Part shown: positions 47,863-60,300 of the stretch, piece by piece
Numbering within the stretch: position 1 is the first letter of the stretch
Layout: the number at the start of each line of letters is the position of its first letter
DNA from: Paramyrothecium sp. XJ0827
Lineage: Eukaryota; Ascomycota; Sordariomycetes; Hypocreales; Stachybotryaceae
Length of the DNA: 64,000 nt
Reading direction: 5' to 3'
Assembly: GCA_020881915.1 (NCBI GenBank)
Contig: JAJFPB010000009.1
Location: 1,550,001 to 1,614,000, forward strand
Made by a program: the position numbers and the translations under genes
The notes under the pieces: generated by a model
Database searches by the model: none
What the model saw: only the letters and a program-made list of their open reading frames with translations
What the model was told of the DNA's origin: nothing

Positions 47863-50800
47863 ATGGCTTCTTCGTGTGCAATTGTCGACGACACTTTCGG
47901 TCCTCATGCGGGTGATTGTAGAGGCGGGTTTGACCTGACGCTGCTGTTTGAGGAAACGATACTTACTGTGCCTGTACTCGCATTGCTTCTCCTGGTGGTA
48001 CCCGCCCGGGTGTACTACCTCCTCCGACACAAGGGTGTGGTCAAGGTCGAGAGCAGCTACCTACTGTACTGCAAGTTGGTATGTCAAAACACCAACCAAT
48101 GTCGACCACAGATCAACATTAGCTTTCGTGGACATGTTGAGCATGCTTCTAATGGTGTTAGATATTTCTCATTCTCTTTTTAGGCTCGCAAATCGGTGGA
48201 CTTGTTCTCTGGAGTCAGTCCTCTGCAGTCACCACCAGAGCTTCGCTGCCTACTGCGGCCCTGTCCTTGGCCGGCTCCATAGCGCTTGTGCTTCTCTCCT
48301 ACATCGAGCACGTCTACGCCGTCCAGCCTTCAACAATAATCGATTTCTTCCTACTATTCTCCGCACTCTTCGATGCGACACGAGCACGAACATTATGGCT
48401 GCAAGGATACAACCGTCCAGTCGCCATCGCCAGCATTGTAGCAGTTGTGCTAAAGCTCGTTCTCCTTGCCCTCGAGGTCACCGAGAAGCGCAGCATCCTC
48501 CGTCCACCGTTCCAGCAGCTGCCGCCTGAGCCAACGAGCGGCATCTTTGCAAAATGGCTGTTTTCTTGGCAGCTGCCCATGTTTCGCGCTGGGTACTCGA
48601 AAGACCTAGTCATTGAAGATCTGTTTGTCCTTGACAAGCATCTGAGGTCGCGGTATCTACAGAATTTGTTGCAGACTGCATGGGCCCGAGGTTTGTAACC
48701 CTATCCTTATCAACGACTATGAATGTGAGCTGATTTTTGTCTAGCACCAAAGACCAATCGCTACGCGCTGCTGCTCACCGTCGTCAAGACTCTCAAGCGG
48801 CCCATCCTGGCCGTGGTGTTTCCGCGCCTCTGCTTCATCGCGTTGACTTTCTGCCAGCCATTCCTGATCTCGGCCACTCTAGAGTGGTCTGACCGGCCCA
48901 GCGACTCCCCCGACATGGATCAGGGCTACGGCCTCATTGGCGCATTCTTCCTTGTCTTCGTCGGCATTGCGGTATGTTTCCCTCGCGGCCAGCCGCATCC
49001 TCAGCCTACCCCCGTACGACGACTAACACGCATTGCAGGTGACCATGGGCCAGCATCAGCATCTGACGTATCGCGCCATCACAATGGCCCGTGGCCAGCT
49101 TGTTACCGCCCTGTACGACAAGGCGACGAGCATGAGCATAACTTCTGTGGATCCGACCGCCTCATTGACGCTGATGAGCGCTGACATCGAGCGAATTGAC
49201 ATGGGATGGCGCACGGCACACGAGATCTGGGCGAATCTGATAGAAATTGCAATTGCGATCTATCTCCTGGGTCGTCAGCTCGGCCTTGCGTGTCTCATCC
49301 CTCTAGGCACGGCATTTGGTAAGTACCACGGTCCGAGTCCCGAGACATTTTGTGCTGCGCTGACGCCCGCCCTCACTAGTGTCGATTGGCGGATCGGTCG
49401 TTGCCGTCAGCTTTGTCATGGCGCGCCAAGCTTTGTGGCTTGAGGCAATCGAACGGCGGATCGCAGTCACATCCGCTATGCTCGGCTCCATGAAGGGCGT
49501 CAAGATGTGCGGCCTCACCGACGTGCTGAAGGCCAGGATCCAGGCCATGCGCGAGGAGGAGCTGCATATTTCGGGCAAGTTCAGACGGCTGCTAATCTGG
49601 AACATGGGCCTCGGTAAGTGTTTTCTCTTCTCTCGTTCCTCGTGGATTGTGACACGTTCTAACGTCGATGTCCCTTGCAGCGTACTTGGCTCCCATCTTT
49701 GCCCCGATCATCACATTCACCGCCTACAGCTTGCTCGCCAGGAACCAAGACGGTGGCGGCACCTTGGACACCAACCGCGTCTTCACGTCGCTGTCGTTGT
49801 TTGCGCTGCTGCAGGAGCCCCTGTCCTCGTTTGTCATGTCGCTCTCCTCATTCGTCGGCTCCCTCGGCTGCTTCATGCGCATTCAGTCTTTCCTCGAGTC
49901 GGACGTACGAGTTGATGGCAGGATCAAGACAGTACAAGACGCGAACAGTAGCGACAGCTCGTGGGGCATGAACACGCCTCCAGTGGGGAAAGCTGAGAAG
50001 GAAATCAATGTCAAGCAAGAGAAGAGCTCGTTGGCAAACGGCGATGCCATATTATCTCTTGAGGGAAATGCTATACAAGTGAAGGACGGAGCTTTTGGCT
50101 ATGATGCTACCAAGGAGCCAATCCTTAGCAGCATCAACGCAGACGTGCCCCTGGGAAAATTCACACTCATTGTTGGACCCGTCGGCAGCGGCAAGTCCAC
50201 TCTGCTCAAGGCATTCCTTGGCGAGGTAAACGTCTTGAGCGGGATAATCCAGGTCTCCAGCTCTGAGATTGCATACTGTGACCAGACACCCTGGCACATG
50301 AATGGTACCGTGCGTGACAGCATCATCGCCTTCTCAGCAGTCGACGAGCGCTGGTACCAAGAAGTTCTGGAGGCGTGCGCCCTGAAGCAAGATCTGCGAC
50401 AACTCCCCAAGGGAGACGGTACCACAATTGGCAGCAAGGGCATCGTGCTAAGCGGAGGTCAGAGCCAACGCATCGTGAGTATATTGTGACTTGGTCCGTG
50501 AATTTCCGGGCAGTTGCTGATGATCCTCTAGGCCTTAGCAAGAGCAGTGTACGCGCAAAAGGACATCATCATCCTTGACGATGTCGCCAGCGGACTGGAT
50601 GCACACACGGAAAATGCCGTCTTCCACAACCTCCTCGGCACCAACGGCATCCTCCGGCGCCTAAACACAACCGTAATCATGACCTCGTCTCGATGTGAGT
50701 CTGCATGAAATGTCTCACTTGTTTGCTTTTTTACTAACGCCAGCGCTAGCCAAGCGCCTCGCGTTCGCAGATCACATCATCTGCCTAGACTCCGCCGGCA

Positions 50801-53024
50801 AGGTAGCCGAGCAGGGTAGCTACGAGAAGCTGAGCTCTGCCGGCGGCTACGTGTCCCACCTCCACGTGCTGTCGGCAGACTGGGCGTATGTGGCGGTTGA
50901 GACAACTCCACAAGCGGCCTCCACTTCTGAGAGATCGGATCGTCCTAGCGCGCCAGTGGTAGTTGTGGAAGGGGAAGAAGATCAGACCGGTCGACGCACG
51001 GGCGACTTGGCCATTTACACCTACTATGTCCGCGCCATCGGCTGGATCCCTACCATCATCTTCGTCTTCGCCATCTGCGCCTTCATCTTTTGTCAATCCT
51101 TCCCCACCATCTGGGTCAATTGGTGGGCGGCGGCAAATGATGAGCGGCCCAACCAGGACCTCGGCTACTACCTGGGCATCTATGCTATGCTCGGGGTGCT
51201 GGCTATGCTCTTCTTGATCGCGAGTTGCTGGCAGATGATCGTGACAATGGTGCCCCTGTCGGGCAAGAACTTCCATTGGAGCCTCCTCAAGACGGTCCTC
51301 AATGCGCCAATGTCATTCTTTGCTGTAACAGATTCTGGTATCACCATTAACCGCTTCAGTCAAGACTTGCAGCTCATTGACATGGATCTGCCCATCACGG
51401 CACTGAACACGTTTGCCACATTCGTGCTGTGTATTGCAACAATGATCCTGCTCGCTGTAGGCTCCTGGTACACGGCCATTGCATTCCCATTCGTTATTGT
51501 CGCGCTGTGGGCGGTTCAGCGCGTTTACCTGCGAACATCTAGGCAACTCCGTTTCATGGATCTCGAAGCCAAGTCCCCTCTCTATGCTCAGTTCACGGAG
51601 TCACTCAATGGCCTCGCGACGCTGCGCGCTTTCGGTTGGCGCAGTGCGCTAGAGGAGAAGCACCATGAGTTGTTGGACAGGTCGCAACGGCCCTTCTACC
51701 TTCTATACGCGGCACAGCGATGGCTGACATTGGTTCTCGACATGGTCGTCGCGGGCATCGCCGTTGTACTTATCATCGTTGTCACACAGCTGCGTGGCAC
51801 GTTGAGCTCAGGCATGATTGGTGTCGCCCTTGTGAATGTGATTATGTTCAGCCAAAACATCAAGCTGCTACTCATGTTCTGGACAAACCTTGAGACGCAA
51901 ATCGGAGCCATCGCCAGGATCAAGGCTTTCACACTGCACACTGAGACAGAACATGAACCGCAGGAGAAGGAGACCGTGTCGTCTGCCTGGCCCTCCAAAG
52001 GTGCCATTGAATTCGAGAACGTATCGGCGGGATACAAGTAAGCTCTGTCTTTTGTACTCTACGTTTAAAATGCTAGCTAACAACCTCGCAGGAAGTCAGA
52101 GAACGTGCTAAAAAACCTGTCTTTGTCAATCAGGGCGGGTCAGAAGGTCGGTATTTGCGGGCGAACTGGAAGGTAAGTCCCCATCCTGCTGCACCAATAC
52201 TTCCTTTTGCCCCTTGCTGACATTCCTGATAGTGGAAAGAGTTCATTAGTCTCATGTTTGTTCCGCATGATCGACTTGCATGGTGGCCGAATCTTGGTCG
52301 ATGGCGAGGACATCTCGACGCTGCCGCGTGAAGACGTCCGCACCAGATTGGTTGGAGTGCCACAAGACGCATTCATAATTGATGGCAGCAGCGTACGATT
52401 CAATGCTGATCCTGCTGGCGTCTTGTCAGACGCCGCAATCCAGGACGCACTGCAGAGTGTTGAGCTCTGGGACATTGTGAAAGAGAAGGAGGGTCTCGAC
52501 ACTCCCATCGAGGAACTTCACTTATCACATGGCCAACGACAACTGTTCTGCTTTGCGCGTGCCATGCTGCGTCCCTCACCTATCCTCGTCCTCGACGAGG
52601 CCACAAGCAGGTATGCAATCAGCCCTCTGCTAAGCCAACGTTGAAAGACCAATGTTGGCTTTCTCTCTTCATATTCATGTACTAACTTCTACTTAGTGTC
52701 GACGCGCACACTGATGCCCTGATTCAGCGCGTCATGCAGGAAAAGTTCACCAATCACACTGTGATCGCCATTGTTCACAAGCTCGAGTCGGCGCTGGAGG
52801 ATTTCGACGCCGTAGCACTGCTCGATGCTGGCGAACTACGGGAGTTCGGCGACCCGCGTGAGCTGTTGAAGCGCGGACCCGAGGTCTCGGCCTTCGCAGC
52901 TCTCTACGAGAGTCTAACCTCGAAGGAAAATCGTCGTGACGACGACGCGTCAGGATCAGCGGCTGGTGGAGTGGAGATTGCGGCCAGGGAAAGCACGGAA
53001 ACGATCACTGCCGAAGACGCGTAG
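47863..53024 (+). CDS. ABCC (MRP-type) full-length ABC exporter
   Basis: Eleven exons give 1,507 residues: 47863-48078, 48162-48690, 48745-48971, 49039-49318, 49380-49613, 49681-50474, 50532-50694, 50744-52037, 52092-52172, 52233-52610 and 52697-53024. All introns are GT-AG and in phase. The N-terminus (DTFGPHAGDCRGGFD, then five spans) is the TMD0 region of fungal ABCC pumps. TMD1 follows; NBD1 has GPVGSGKST, signature LSGGQSQR (split by an intron) and Walker B IIILDDVASGLD, where Asp replaces the catalytic Glu. TMD2 follows, then NBD2 with CGRTGSGKSS (split by an intron), signature LSHGQRQ and Walker B ILVLDEATS. One degenerate and one full ATPase site is normal for ABCC. It should export amphipathic compounds or conjugates. 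Its position head to head with the NRPS makes it the likely exporter of the peptide and a possible self-protection gene. Confidence 0.93.
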
Positions 53025-54168
53025 TTTGTAAATCAGTCCTGGCAGAACCCCAGTCACTGACAAGACAAGGTGTGCTATGTGGATGAGACTTCATGGGTAG
53101 ACTTCTTAGGTACTCAAGACAATAGAGCAATCGCATACATTAGTTAGTGCTTTGATGAAGTCGAATGTTCTGGTAATTATCAATGATGTTTATCACCACT
53201 CATCATTCCCCGCTTCGAGCTTGTGCTCTGCAAGCTTGCTTTATCTCCATCATTATTGTTTGCGCGTTCGGGACCTGAGAGTAGATTCTTTCTGCGCTAC
53301 GCATTTTTGGATGGCGGATATCATCGGCAGTGGCTTCCCTCGGCACGCCGAAATCACGACAGGGATCCAGTCTGAATGGTCCTACGTGGCCAATATTCTT
53401 GGCATTCCATTTGAATTTGCAGCCTTGGAAATCCTTGTTGCTGCGAATACGAGGCGGGAGATGTCCGGTGTAGGATGGGTGGGCGCAAGATCTTCTGTCG
53501 CTGCCAAACCTGCGTAGTCATTTATAATCCCGCCGGCTCAGACCCTTGTTGCGTGATGCAATGTTACAAAACTGTGTTGAGTGGATCTAACGTCAGATGT
53601 GGAAATCATGAGGTATGCTTCACGATATGCAAGAACACGGAAGTCATGTCTGTCCACTCAGCCTCCCGCTCGTTCAGTGTGATGATTTAGTCATAGATCA
53701 CTCCTAGGCAAAGAGCGGACCTCCCCGGACTTCTAATGAAGACGGAAAATTGAACATAAATTGCAGATCAACATGAAGCTCACAGCTCCGACGTCCGTAC
53801 TAGGGCTCTTTGGCCCCTGCTCAGGCGGCATTACGGCCCGCTGACTCTGCGCCTAACGCCATAATTGCCAATTCTGAGCATTGGAATTACTCTTGCCGCT
53901 GCAAGGATCAACAAGTGCCTCTTCGCCACACCTGGCTAAGGGCGCGTCATGGAAATTCTTCCCCTTGCTTTACCCGCGTTCAATTACCAACCTAGACCGA
54001 GTAGAGCTTGTTAAGTCGAACCCCAAATCTTGATGTAGAAATGCGAGGCATCATGATGTTCTCACTTCTGTGGTACTACGATGCGAGAGAGCTCGTTCAG
54101 CCCTTGACCAACAGTCATCGCATGATCCCAGATCGTTAGTGTATGTCACATGAACTCTTGCAGAACTA
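53025..54168. other. Intergenic region without a supported gene
   Basis: The stretch holds the 3' end of the ABC transporter gene. The 121-codon frame at 53152-53517 and others nearby show no domain or splice logic. No RNA gene was recognised. Confidence 0.45.
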
Positions 54169-54710
54169 TCATGGCAACTTACAGCTGCAGCTTACGGGAG
54201 CCCAGTGAGATAGTATGCCCATTGGTCCTGCATACGGACCCTTGTAGACCAGTCCCTTGCTGTGGTTGTCCAAAATGTAGGGCACAACCATCTCTGCGAA
54301 CTCCGAGCATCCTTCGGGCTTGAAGACGCCACTGACCCAGCCCGCTATGATGTGTTGAAAGGGTCCATAGCGTGAATCTTCAGTTAATGTAAACGCAGGC
54401 TCATCCTCGTGAAAATGGCTCTTCACAGATCCTGCCAAGATGGAGATGACGCTAACACCAAATAGAGACAGCTCTAATCGCAATGTTTCACTGAACCGGT
54501 TCAGAGCAGCTTTGGAAGAACTGTATATGGCTGAAACTGCCGTCATATCTTACTGCACATAAAAAATGATTATCGAGGATTTGAGAAACATACATATCCA
54601 GGGTGTGTTGACGACCGCGACTTACGTTTTTTATGTTCACAATCCGAGCATTCGAGGAACTATGGAGGCTCGCGTTGCGTCGAATCGCGTCTAGTGTTTA
54701 CTGGGGCCAA
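54169..54710 (-). pseudogene. Truncated SDR fragment (AYR1-like)
   Basis: The minus-strand frame 54546-54169 has the catalytic motif YSSSKAALNRFSETLRLEL, LFGVSVISILAGSVKSHF and a downstream EFAEMVVPYILD, as in NADPH-dependent 1-acyl-dihydroxyacetone-phosphate reductases and related SDRs. Just upstream, SSNARIVNIKN (about 54630-54660) fits the strand before the active site. No phase joins the two parts cleanly: the obvious CAG acceptor is followed by an in-frame TAA. The cofactor-binding half (TGxxxGxG) is missing altogether. A possible further exon may follow a GTAAGT near 54180. The gene is at least 5'-truncated and I consider it non-functional. Confidence 0.6.
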
Positions 54711-55059
54711 AGCTCTCACGAATCCTGACTACCCTATAGACAATCACCCTATCCTCGATTCCAACTGAACGCGAACGGAAAACATTTCGCATGAAGAAAG
54801 TTTAGAAAAATGGCGCAGAACAATACTATAAAATTTAACGGCCCGGAGTTTCAATTCGAGCTGGATAAATGAACTCTTCAGCTTCATGGAACAGAATTGG
54901 CAGGATTTTGGCACGATCGCGCCAACATCTTTGGTCTGACCCTGATTGGCGGGAGCATCTTTTTCTTTTTCTTCTTTCCAAACCCCCTCAGCGATGCAAT
55001 TTTCGCATGATAGGCTTTAAGAGAGACACATACTGCATTCCTGACTTCAACCTTTGAAT
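54711..55059. other. Spacer, no gene seen
   Basis: About 350 AT-rich bases between the SDR fragment and the 3' end of the next gene. I see nothing of note. Confidence 0.4.
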
Positions 55060-56636
55060 CTAGTAGTCACAGTGCCCACAATAGCCGCACTCTTTGTCGC
55101 AGGCCGTAAAGTCCATTGGCCCGTCATCATCCCTTCCGCTACTCAAGCCCCCAAGCATGCTTCCTCGATAATCGCTATCATTGTCCCCATAAGAAGAGTC
55201 AGAAGCATATTGCTTATCGGCCTTTGTTGCTGTCAAAATATCACAGCCGAGCTTGGTGTCATGCTCGGTGTTGTTGCCATCGGAAGAATCCTGACTGCTC
55301 AGCCAATCTTCCCATCTCTGACGCACATCAACCGAGAGAGGGTTTGGAGCGTCCGACAATTGTTGTCGAAATATGAGGTGTTCTTGGCCCTCCTCATAAG
55401 TGACTTCCAACTTGCCGTCGCTCCTCATCTTCGCCGTTCTTATTAGAACACGAATCAGTGTAACGAGGTTTCGAACATGATCTACATTCTGAGCTTCCCA
55501 TTGTGCAATATCTTCACGCACATCCCGAACTTGAATGTCTTTAAAAAGGCCAAAGTCATGGTAGGCAAGTATGAAGTTAGTAATTTGCCGGAGCCATAAG
55601 CGAGGAACTTCAGCGGCAATTATACTCTCCTCCTCCGGCTTTTTCCGGCTCATACGTGTCTTGAGGTCGAAAATAGACGATTGGGGTACTGGCGTGCCCG
55701 CTGAGGAAACCTTCAGAGGTTGCTCGGTATTTGAAGAGGGAGGATGAGATGGAGCTAGTAGCATAGCGAGTTGCTCAGAGAGATCAGACCCTCCATCATC
55801 AAATCGCTTCTGCGATGATGACTTGCTGACTTCGATTTTTCCAGTCTTGTCCGCGAGATACCCATCTCCTTCAAACCTGACAGCGAACCTCAGTCCACCG
55901 AGACTGTATTGAATGATCCGTTGATGAGATGAAGAACCAGCAACAGATGGATCCCAGGTCGTGTAGGCCTCTGGGAACGTATGCCCATACCCTCGAACGT
56001 CAGAAATGGTCTCCAGAGGAGATCTTTCGCGACGTATCAAATGAACCGTGGGGCCAATCACCTCGACGAGGAAGCGGAAAGATTGAGAATCACCTTGAAC
56101 GAATCTGAGGAGATTGCCCAGTGTACTGCCGCATCCGAAAACATCGATTTGAGATGGGTTGACAGAATTGTTTTCAAGGATGGCTGTAATTGCAGGCTCC
56201 ATGGAATGCTTGGGATACTTCGCCGCATTCAGATCACGGTAATATACACCGAGATCTTGTTTCAATTTCTGCAACTTTGTAGGCGGTGTCCATCGTGGGG
56301 GCATGCCTTTCTTTATGGTCAGCCTTTCTCCGTAAATAGAAAGGTTGAGATTGAGGAACACCAACCTGGAAGAGCAATTGTGGCATCGTTTCCATCGAGC
56401 CAATTGTAGCTCGCTAGAACCTTGCATACGGTGATTTTATCATTGAAGCCATGAACCGCCAGGTCCTCAAGCTCACCTAGGGTTAATGATCGTATCACGC
56501 ACCCTAGAGGAGCAGATGGCAATGGATTTGGTTGTGCTTCTACTAGACGACCGCCGCGTCCGCCGCGACGTGTGATGAAGTGACCACGGTAGCGCCCATG
56601 ACCTTGGTCAGATGGTCGCTGATAATTGATAGCCAT
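55060..56636 (-). CDS. Fungal conserved protein with Cys-rich tail (family often mislabelled geranylgeranyl pyrophosphate synthetase)
   Basis: Two exons, 56636-56366 and 56306-55060, join across a 59-nt intron (GTTGGT donor) into 505 residues. After an Arg/Gly-rich start (RYRGHFITRRGGRGGR) comes VLASYNWLDGNDATIALPG, completed by the splice, then PRWTPPTKLQKLKQD and the stretch LLRFVQGDSQSFRFLVEVIG. The C-terminus is FTACDKECGYCGHCDY. From memory these are hallmarks of a large fungus-specific family that databases often call geranylgeranyl pyrophosphate synthetase. The prenyl-synthase motifs DDxxD are absent, so I see no basis for that activity. The RGG-like start and the terminal Cys cluster would suit nucleic-acid or metal binding, but this is a guess. 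It is divergent from the helicase gene, with a 0.7-kb shared spacer. Confidence 0.82.
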
Positions 56637-57353
56637 TTGGGGAGCGAGTCAGCTCTTTCTAGCTGTGATGGTATTGAACAGGAGAGAACGAAGAAACCGG
56701 AGCATGTGAGGAAGTGGAAGCGCAGGGCCTCTTCTTAAGGCTCAGGCTATCATCGCTTTATCATTCCACGAAGTGTGACGCGCCGCCGGCCGGCTGTGTG
56801 ATTCCGCCTCACTTTCGGCCTTCCAACCACTCATAAAGAGCGTGTTGCGTGGCAGGTTGCATCCAATGCCGGAGGCCGACCACAACCCCCGCTCAGCAGC
56901 CTAATCACCGGCGGACACTCTGCCAATTCTTCGTTGCCTCCTACTGCGTAGAATCCCGTGGAAGTTATGTCCCATAACTATTTAGTATCATTGATTCCCA
57001 ACACTGATGGGCGCATGCAGCTCATGCTGCTGTTCGATAGCACAGTACTCTTCCTTCCATCATCTCATTGTCATTTCATCGCCAAGCTGCACAACAACCA
57101 ACCGCAACCTTGACTTGTTCTCTTGAAAGACTCCTATTTTTTCGTCACGAGCGGACACTCAGACGAACAGCCTGAAGACCAGATGCACTAGATACGATCG
57201 TCTCGAGGCAGCCCGACGGAGAGGCCTGTCCTCTAGCAGCCTCAAGGAAAATTTGGGCGTCGTGGCTGGAGGTCACAACTCTTTGACCTCTTACCATGCT
57301 TTGAAACACTTTCGTCAGACGAAGTGTTCGGGTCTTGTCCCCGCCATTGGTAG
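56637..57353. other. Divergent spacer, possibly with the unresolved first exon(s) of the helicase gene
   Basis: The spacer holds the promoter of the Cys-tailed protein gene on the minus strand and the 5' region of the helicase gene on the plus strand. The helicase frame is blocked by a TAG at 57351-57353. A CAG at about 57368-57370 could be a 3' splice site, so a first exon may lie between 57100 and 57350, but I could not identify it. Confidence 0.35.
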
Positions 57354-60300
57354 CCATGTTCAATCTGCCCAGAGACCTTTTATGCCACTGTCAACCCCAC
57401 CGTGCAGTTCATTTGTGGCTTTGTGTTTCCATTTTTAGCCTACTTTGATGATCCGGAGGCACAATCATTATGTGGTGGTTCTCTTATGAAAAAGCTGGTC
57501 GAGGCCGTGGTTGAACCCCCTACGGTTTGGAAATCTATGCTCCAACTTTATCTAGATGACGACTTCATCAATGGGGACAGAGATCTTGAAGCATTCGCTT
57601 GACTATGCTTGGAAGTGGTCTCAAATAGTGGCTCTGCACTTGCATCCGCGGTGGTGGATGTGGCTGAAGCTGTGAAAAGAAGGCCTTTTCTCGCCCAAAC
57701 TGCACCGAAGCTTCGGCAGTTCGGCTATTCGATACAGAAAACTCTTCAGATCGTGGCAGCAGGGAGTGGGGAACCTAAGGAAGGGTCTGAGGCAGGCGGC
57801 CCTGGTGGTCGGCATGATAACGACTTTGCGAACTTCCGGGATGTATCCATACTACCTACCCCTGATGAACTCGCTTCTACTACTCGGTCTTTCTATCGCT
57901 ACGCCTCAGATGTGGCCGCCATGCCGAGACAATCTCGAGCTAAGTATCACCTTGACAATCAATTTCGCCTGTTCCGAGAAGACATGTTAGCCGAGCTCCG
58001 GGAAGATGTGGCCAAGGTTATAGGAAAGAAGAAAATCAGTCGACCTGGTCAATGCTTGGCGCGGCTGGATCTCGTTGCCGTCAGTAGCGGCGATGACGGA
58101 AATGGAAAATATTGCGGCCTTCTCGTGAGCGTTGGTGAAGGCCTTGAGTTCCTCCATACGATATCCGAAGAAGATCGGTGGACGTATCTCAAGAACAACC
58201 ATCGACTGCTCAGGCATGGGGCTCTTGGTGCTATTTGTGATGATAATAAAATTGTCGGCTTTGGAACTCTATGGCGAGAAATCGATAATCTTGTCAGAGA
58301 TGTACCCTTGATTGAGCTTCAATTTCCCAACACCGACATGTTGATGAGAGTCCTCACAGCATTTCGCAAGAGACACACGTTGCGCTTTGAGCTTGTAGAC
58401 ACGCCAATCTTTGCCTACGAACCTGTCCTCAAGCGTTTACAGACTGTCAACATGTTACCCCTCGAGAACTCCTTGTTGAGATCCGCGCCCGAAAAGGATT
58501 CGAGCCTTGAAGATGGTTTTAGACCAACTATGGAGGCCCAAGCCTTCATCCAGCAGTGTCCTACCAATAGTGCAGACAGCTACGATATCCGTATTGGCAG
58601 GAAAGCCCACAAGGTCGACAAGGCTCAGCTTGAGGCCCTTATCCACGCGCTCAAGACGCCAGTCTCCATTATTCAGGGGCCGCCAGGTACGTGAAAGCTT
58701 CTCCACCAATGATCCAAGGACGCTATATTGACTGATGACATGACAAAGGCACAGGCAAGTCGTATGTAGGGGCTCTAGTAGCCAAGCAATTGCTCGAGTC
58801 CCCCAAGAGTAGTATCCTCGTTCTCTCCTACACAAATCATGCGTTAGACCAATTTCTTGAAGATCTTATAGAGATTGGAATTCCAGAGTCACGCCTAACT
58901 CGCTTGGGTTATCGATCGACAGAGAGAACTGCTAGCCTGGCATTTGAGCCTCAGTTTCGCGCATATGGGCACCGGCAAACAAGCGAGGAAATCAGCAGGT
59001 TAATTAATTTGGGAATAGAACTTGGAGATCTTCGCAAACAAGTCGACATTGTATCAAAGCAAATCACTGGCCAGATCTCTATGAACAGAGTTCTGGAACA
59101 TCTAGAGTTTTCGGCATCCAACGAAGCTCAGGACTTTTGGCGAGGGTTCCAAATCCCGGAAGAAACCGGTGGATTTACCGTTGCAGGTACTAAGGGAAGC
59201 AAAATGTCAACTGACTATCTCATCTTGCGGTGGCGAGAAGGGAAATCTTTCGAGTCTCTGCAGGTCCGGATACCAGCAGATTGCCAGCATGTGTGGAGCT
59301 TATCTTTAAAACAAAGAAAGAACCGTCTGGCTGCATGGATCAGAGAAATCGAAGATGAGCAATCCGAGGACCTGCAACACCTCATCAAAACAATCAATGA
59401 GCATCAGGGTCAAGTCAACGAGATCCTCAACGAGGCCAAATGCGCTTTCATCAAGACTAAGCGCATTATTGAATGCACCACGACCGCTGCTGCCAAGTAT
59501 TCCTCCATTATTGCATCTGCCAAGCCACAATGCGTCTTGGTTGAGGAGGCAGGAGAGATTATGGAGACCCACATCCTTGCTGCGTTGACTCCAGCAACAC
59601 AGCAACTCATTCTCATTGGAGATCATAAGCAGCTACGGCCAAAATGCAAAAGCTATGCTTTATCTGTGGAGAATGGTGAGGGATATGACCTCAATCGATC
59701 CTTGTTCGAGAGACTCATACCTGAGGGCCACCCGCACAAAGTTCTTCAAAAACAACATCGCATGGTACCGGAAATCTCGCAGATTGTGCGTAAGATGACC
59801 TATCCTGACCTATTGGATGGCGACAAGACATTGGATCGACCAAAAATTCGAGGAATTAACAGTAGAGTTGTGTTCATTAATCACAGCCAAAATGAGACTT
59901 CTGCAAGTGAGCTTACCGATCGCGCTGACGTTGGTGGTAAAGGCAGTAAGGAAAACAAGTTTGAGGCAGGCATGGTCTTGAAACTGGTCAGATACCTGGG
60001 ACAACAGGGTTACAAGACGGATGATATAGTGGTCTTGACACCATATCTGGCCCAGTTGCGACTCTTGAGGGACATGCTTAGCAAGGATAGCGACCCCTTG
60101 CTCAACGACTTGGATTCATATGAGCTCAAGCGAGCAGGCATACTGAGAGATGCTACGTCTAAGACTGGGAAAAGCAAAATCCGTTTGTCATCAATTGGTA
60201 AGTTTGAACTGATGCTTCATGTCCTCTCCTGAGCACTGAGCTAAATGCCAAAATAGATAACTACCAGGGAGAGGAAAGCCAGATCGTCATTGCCTCACTA

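Noticed and set aside
53152..53517. 121-codon frame, plus strand, after the ABC gene
   Set aside because: No domain, no splice logic and no sign of coding bias.
55060..56636. Calling the Cys-tailed protein a geranylgeranyl pyrophosphate synthetase
   Set aside because: No DDxxD-type motifs or prenyl-synthase pattern are visible; the name seems inherited from database labels.
57480..57660. An intron removing the TGA at 57600
   Set aside because: There is no plausible donor and acceptor pair around it, and the flanking residues fit a continuous protein.
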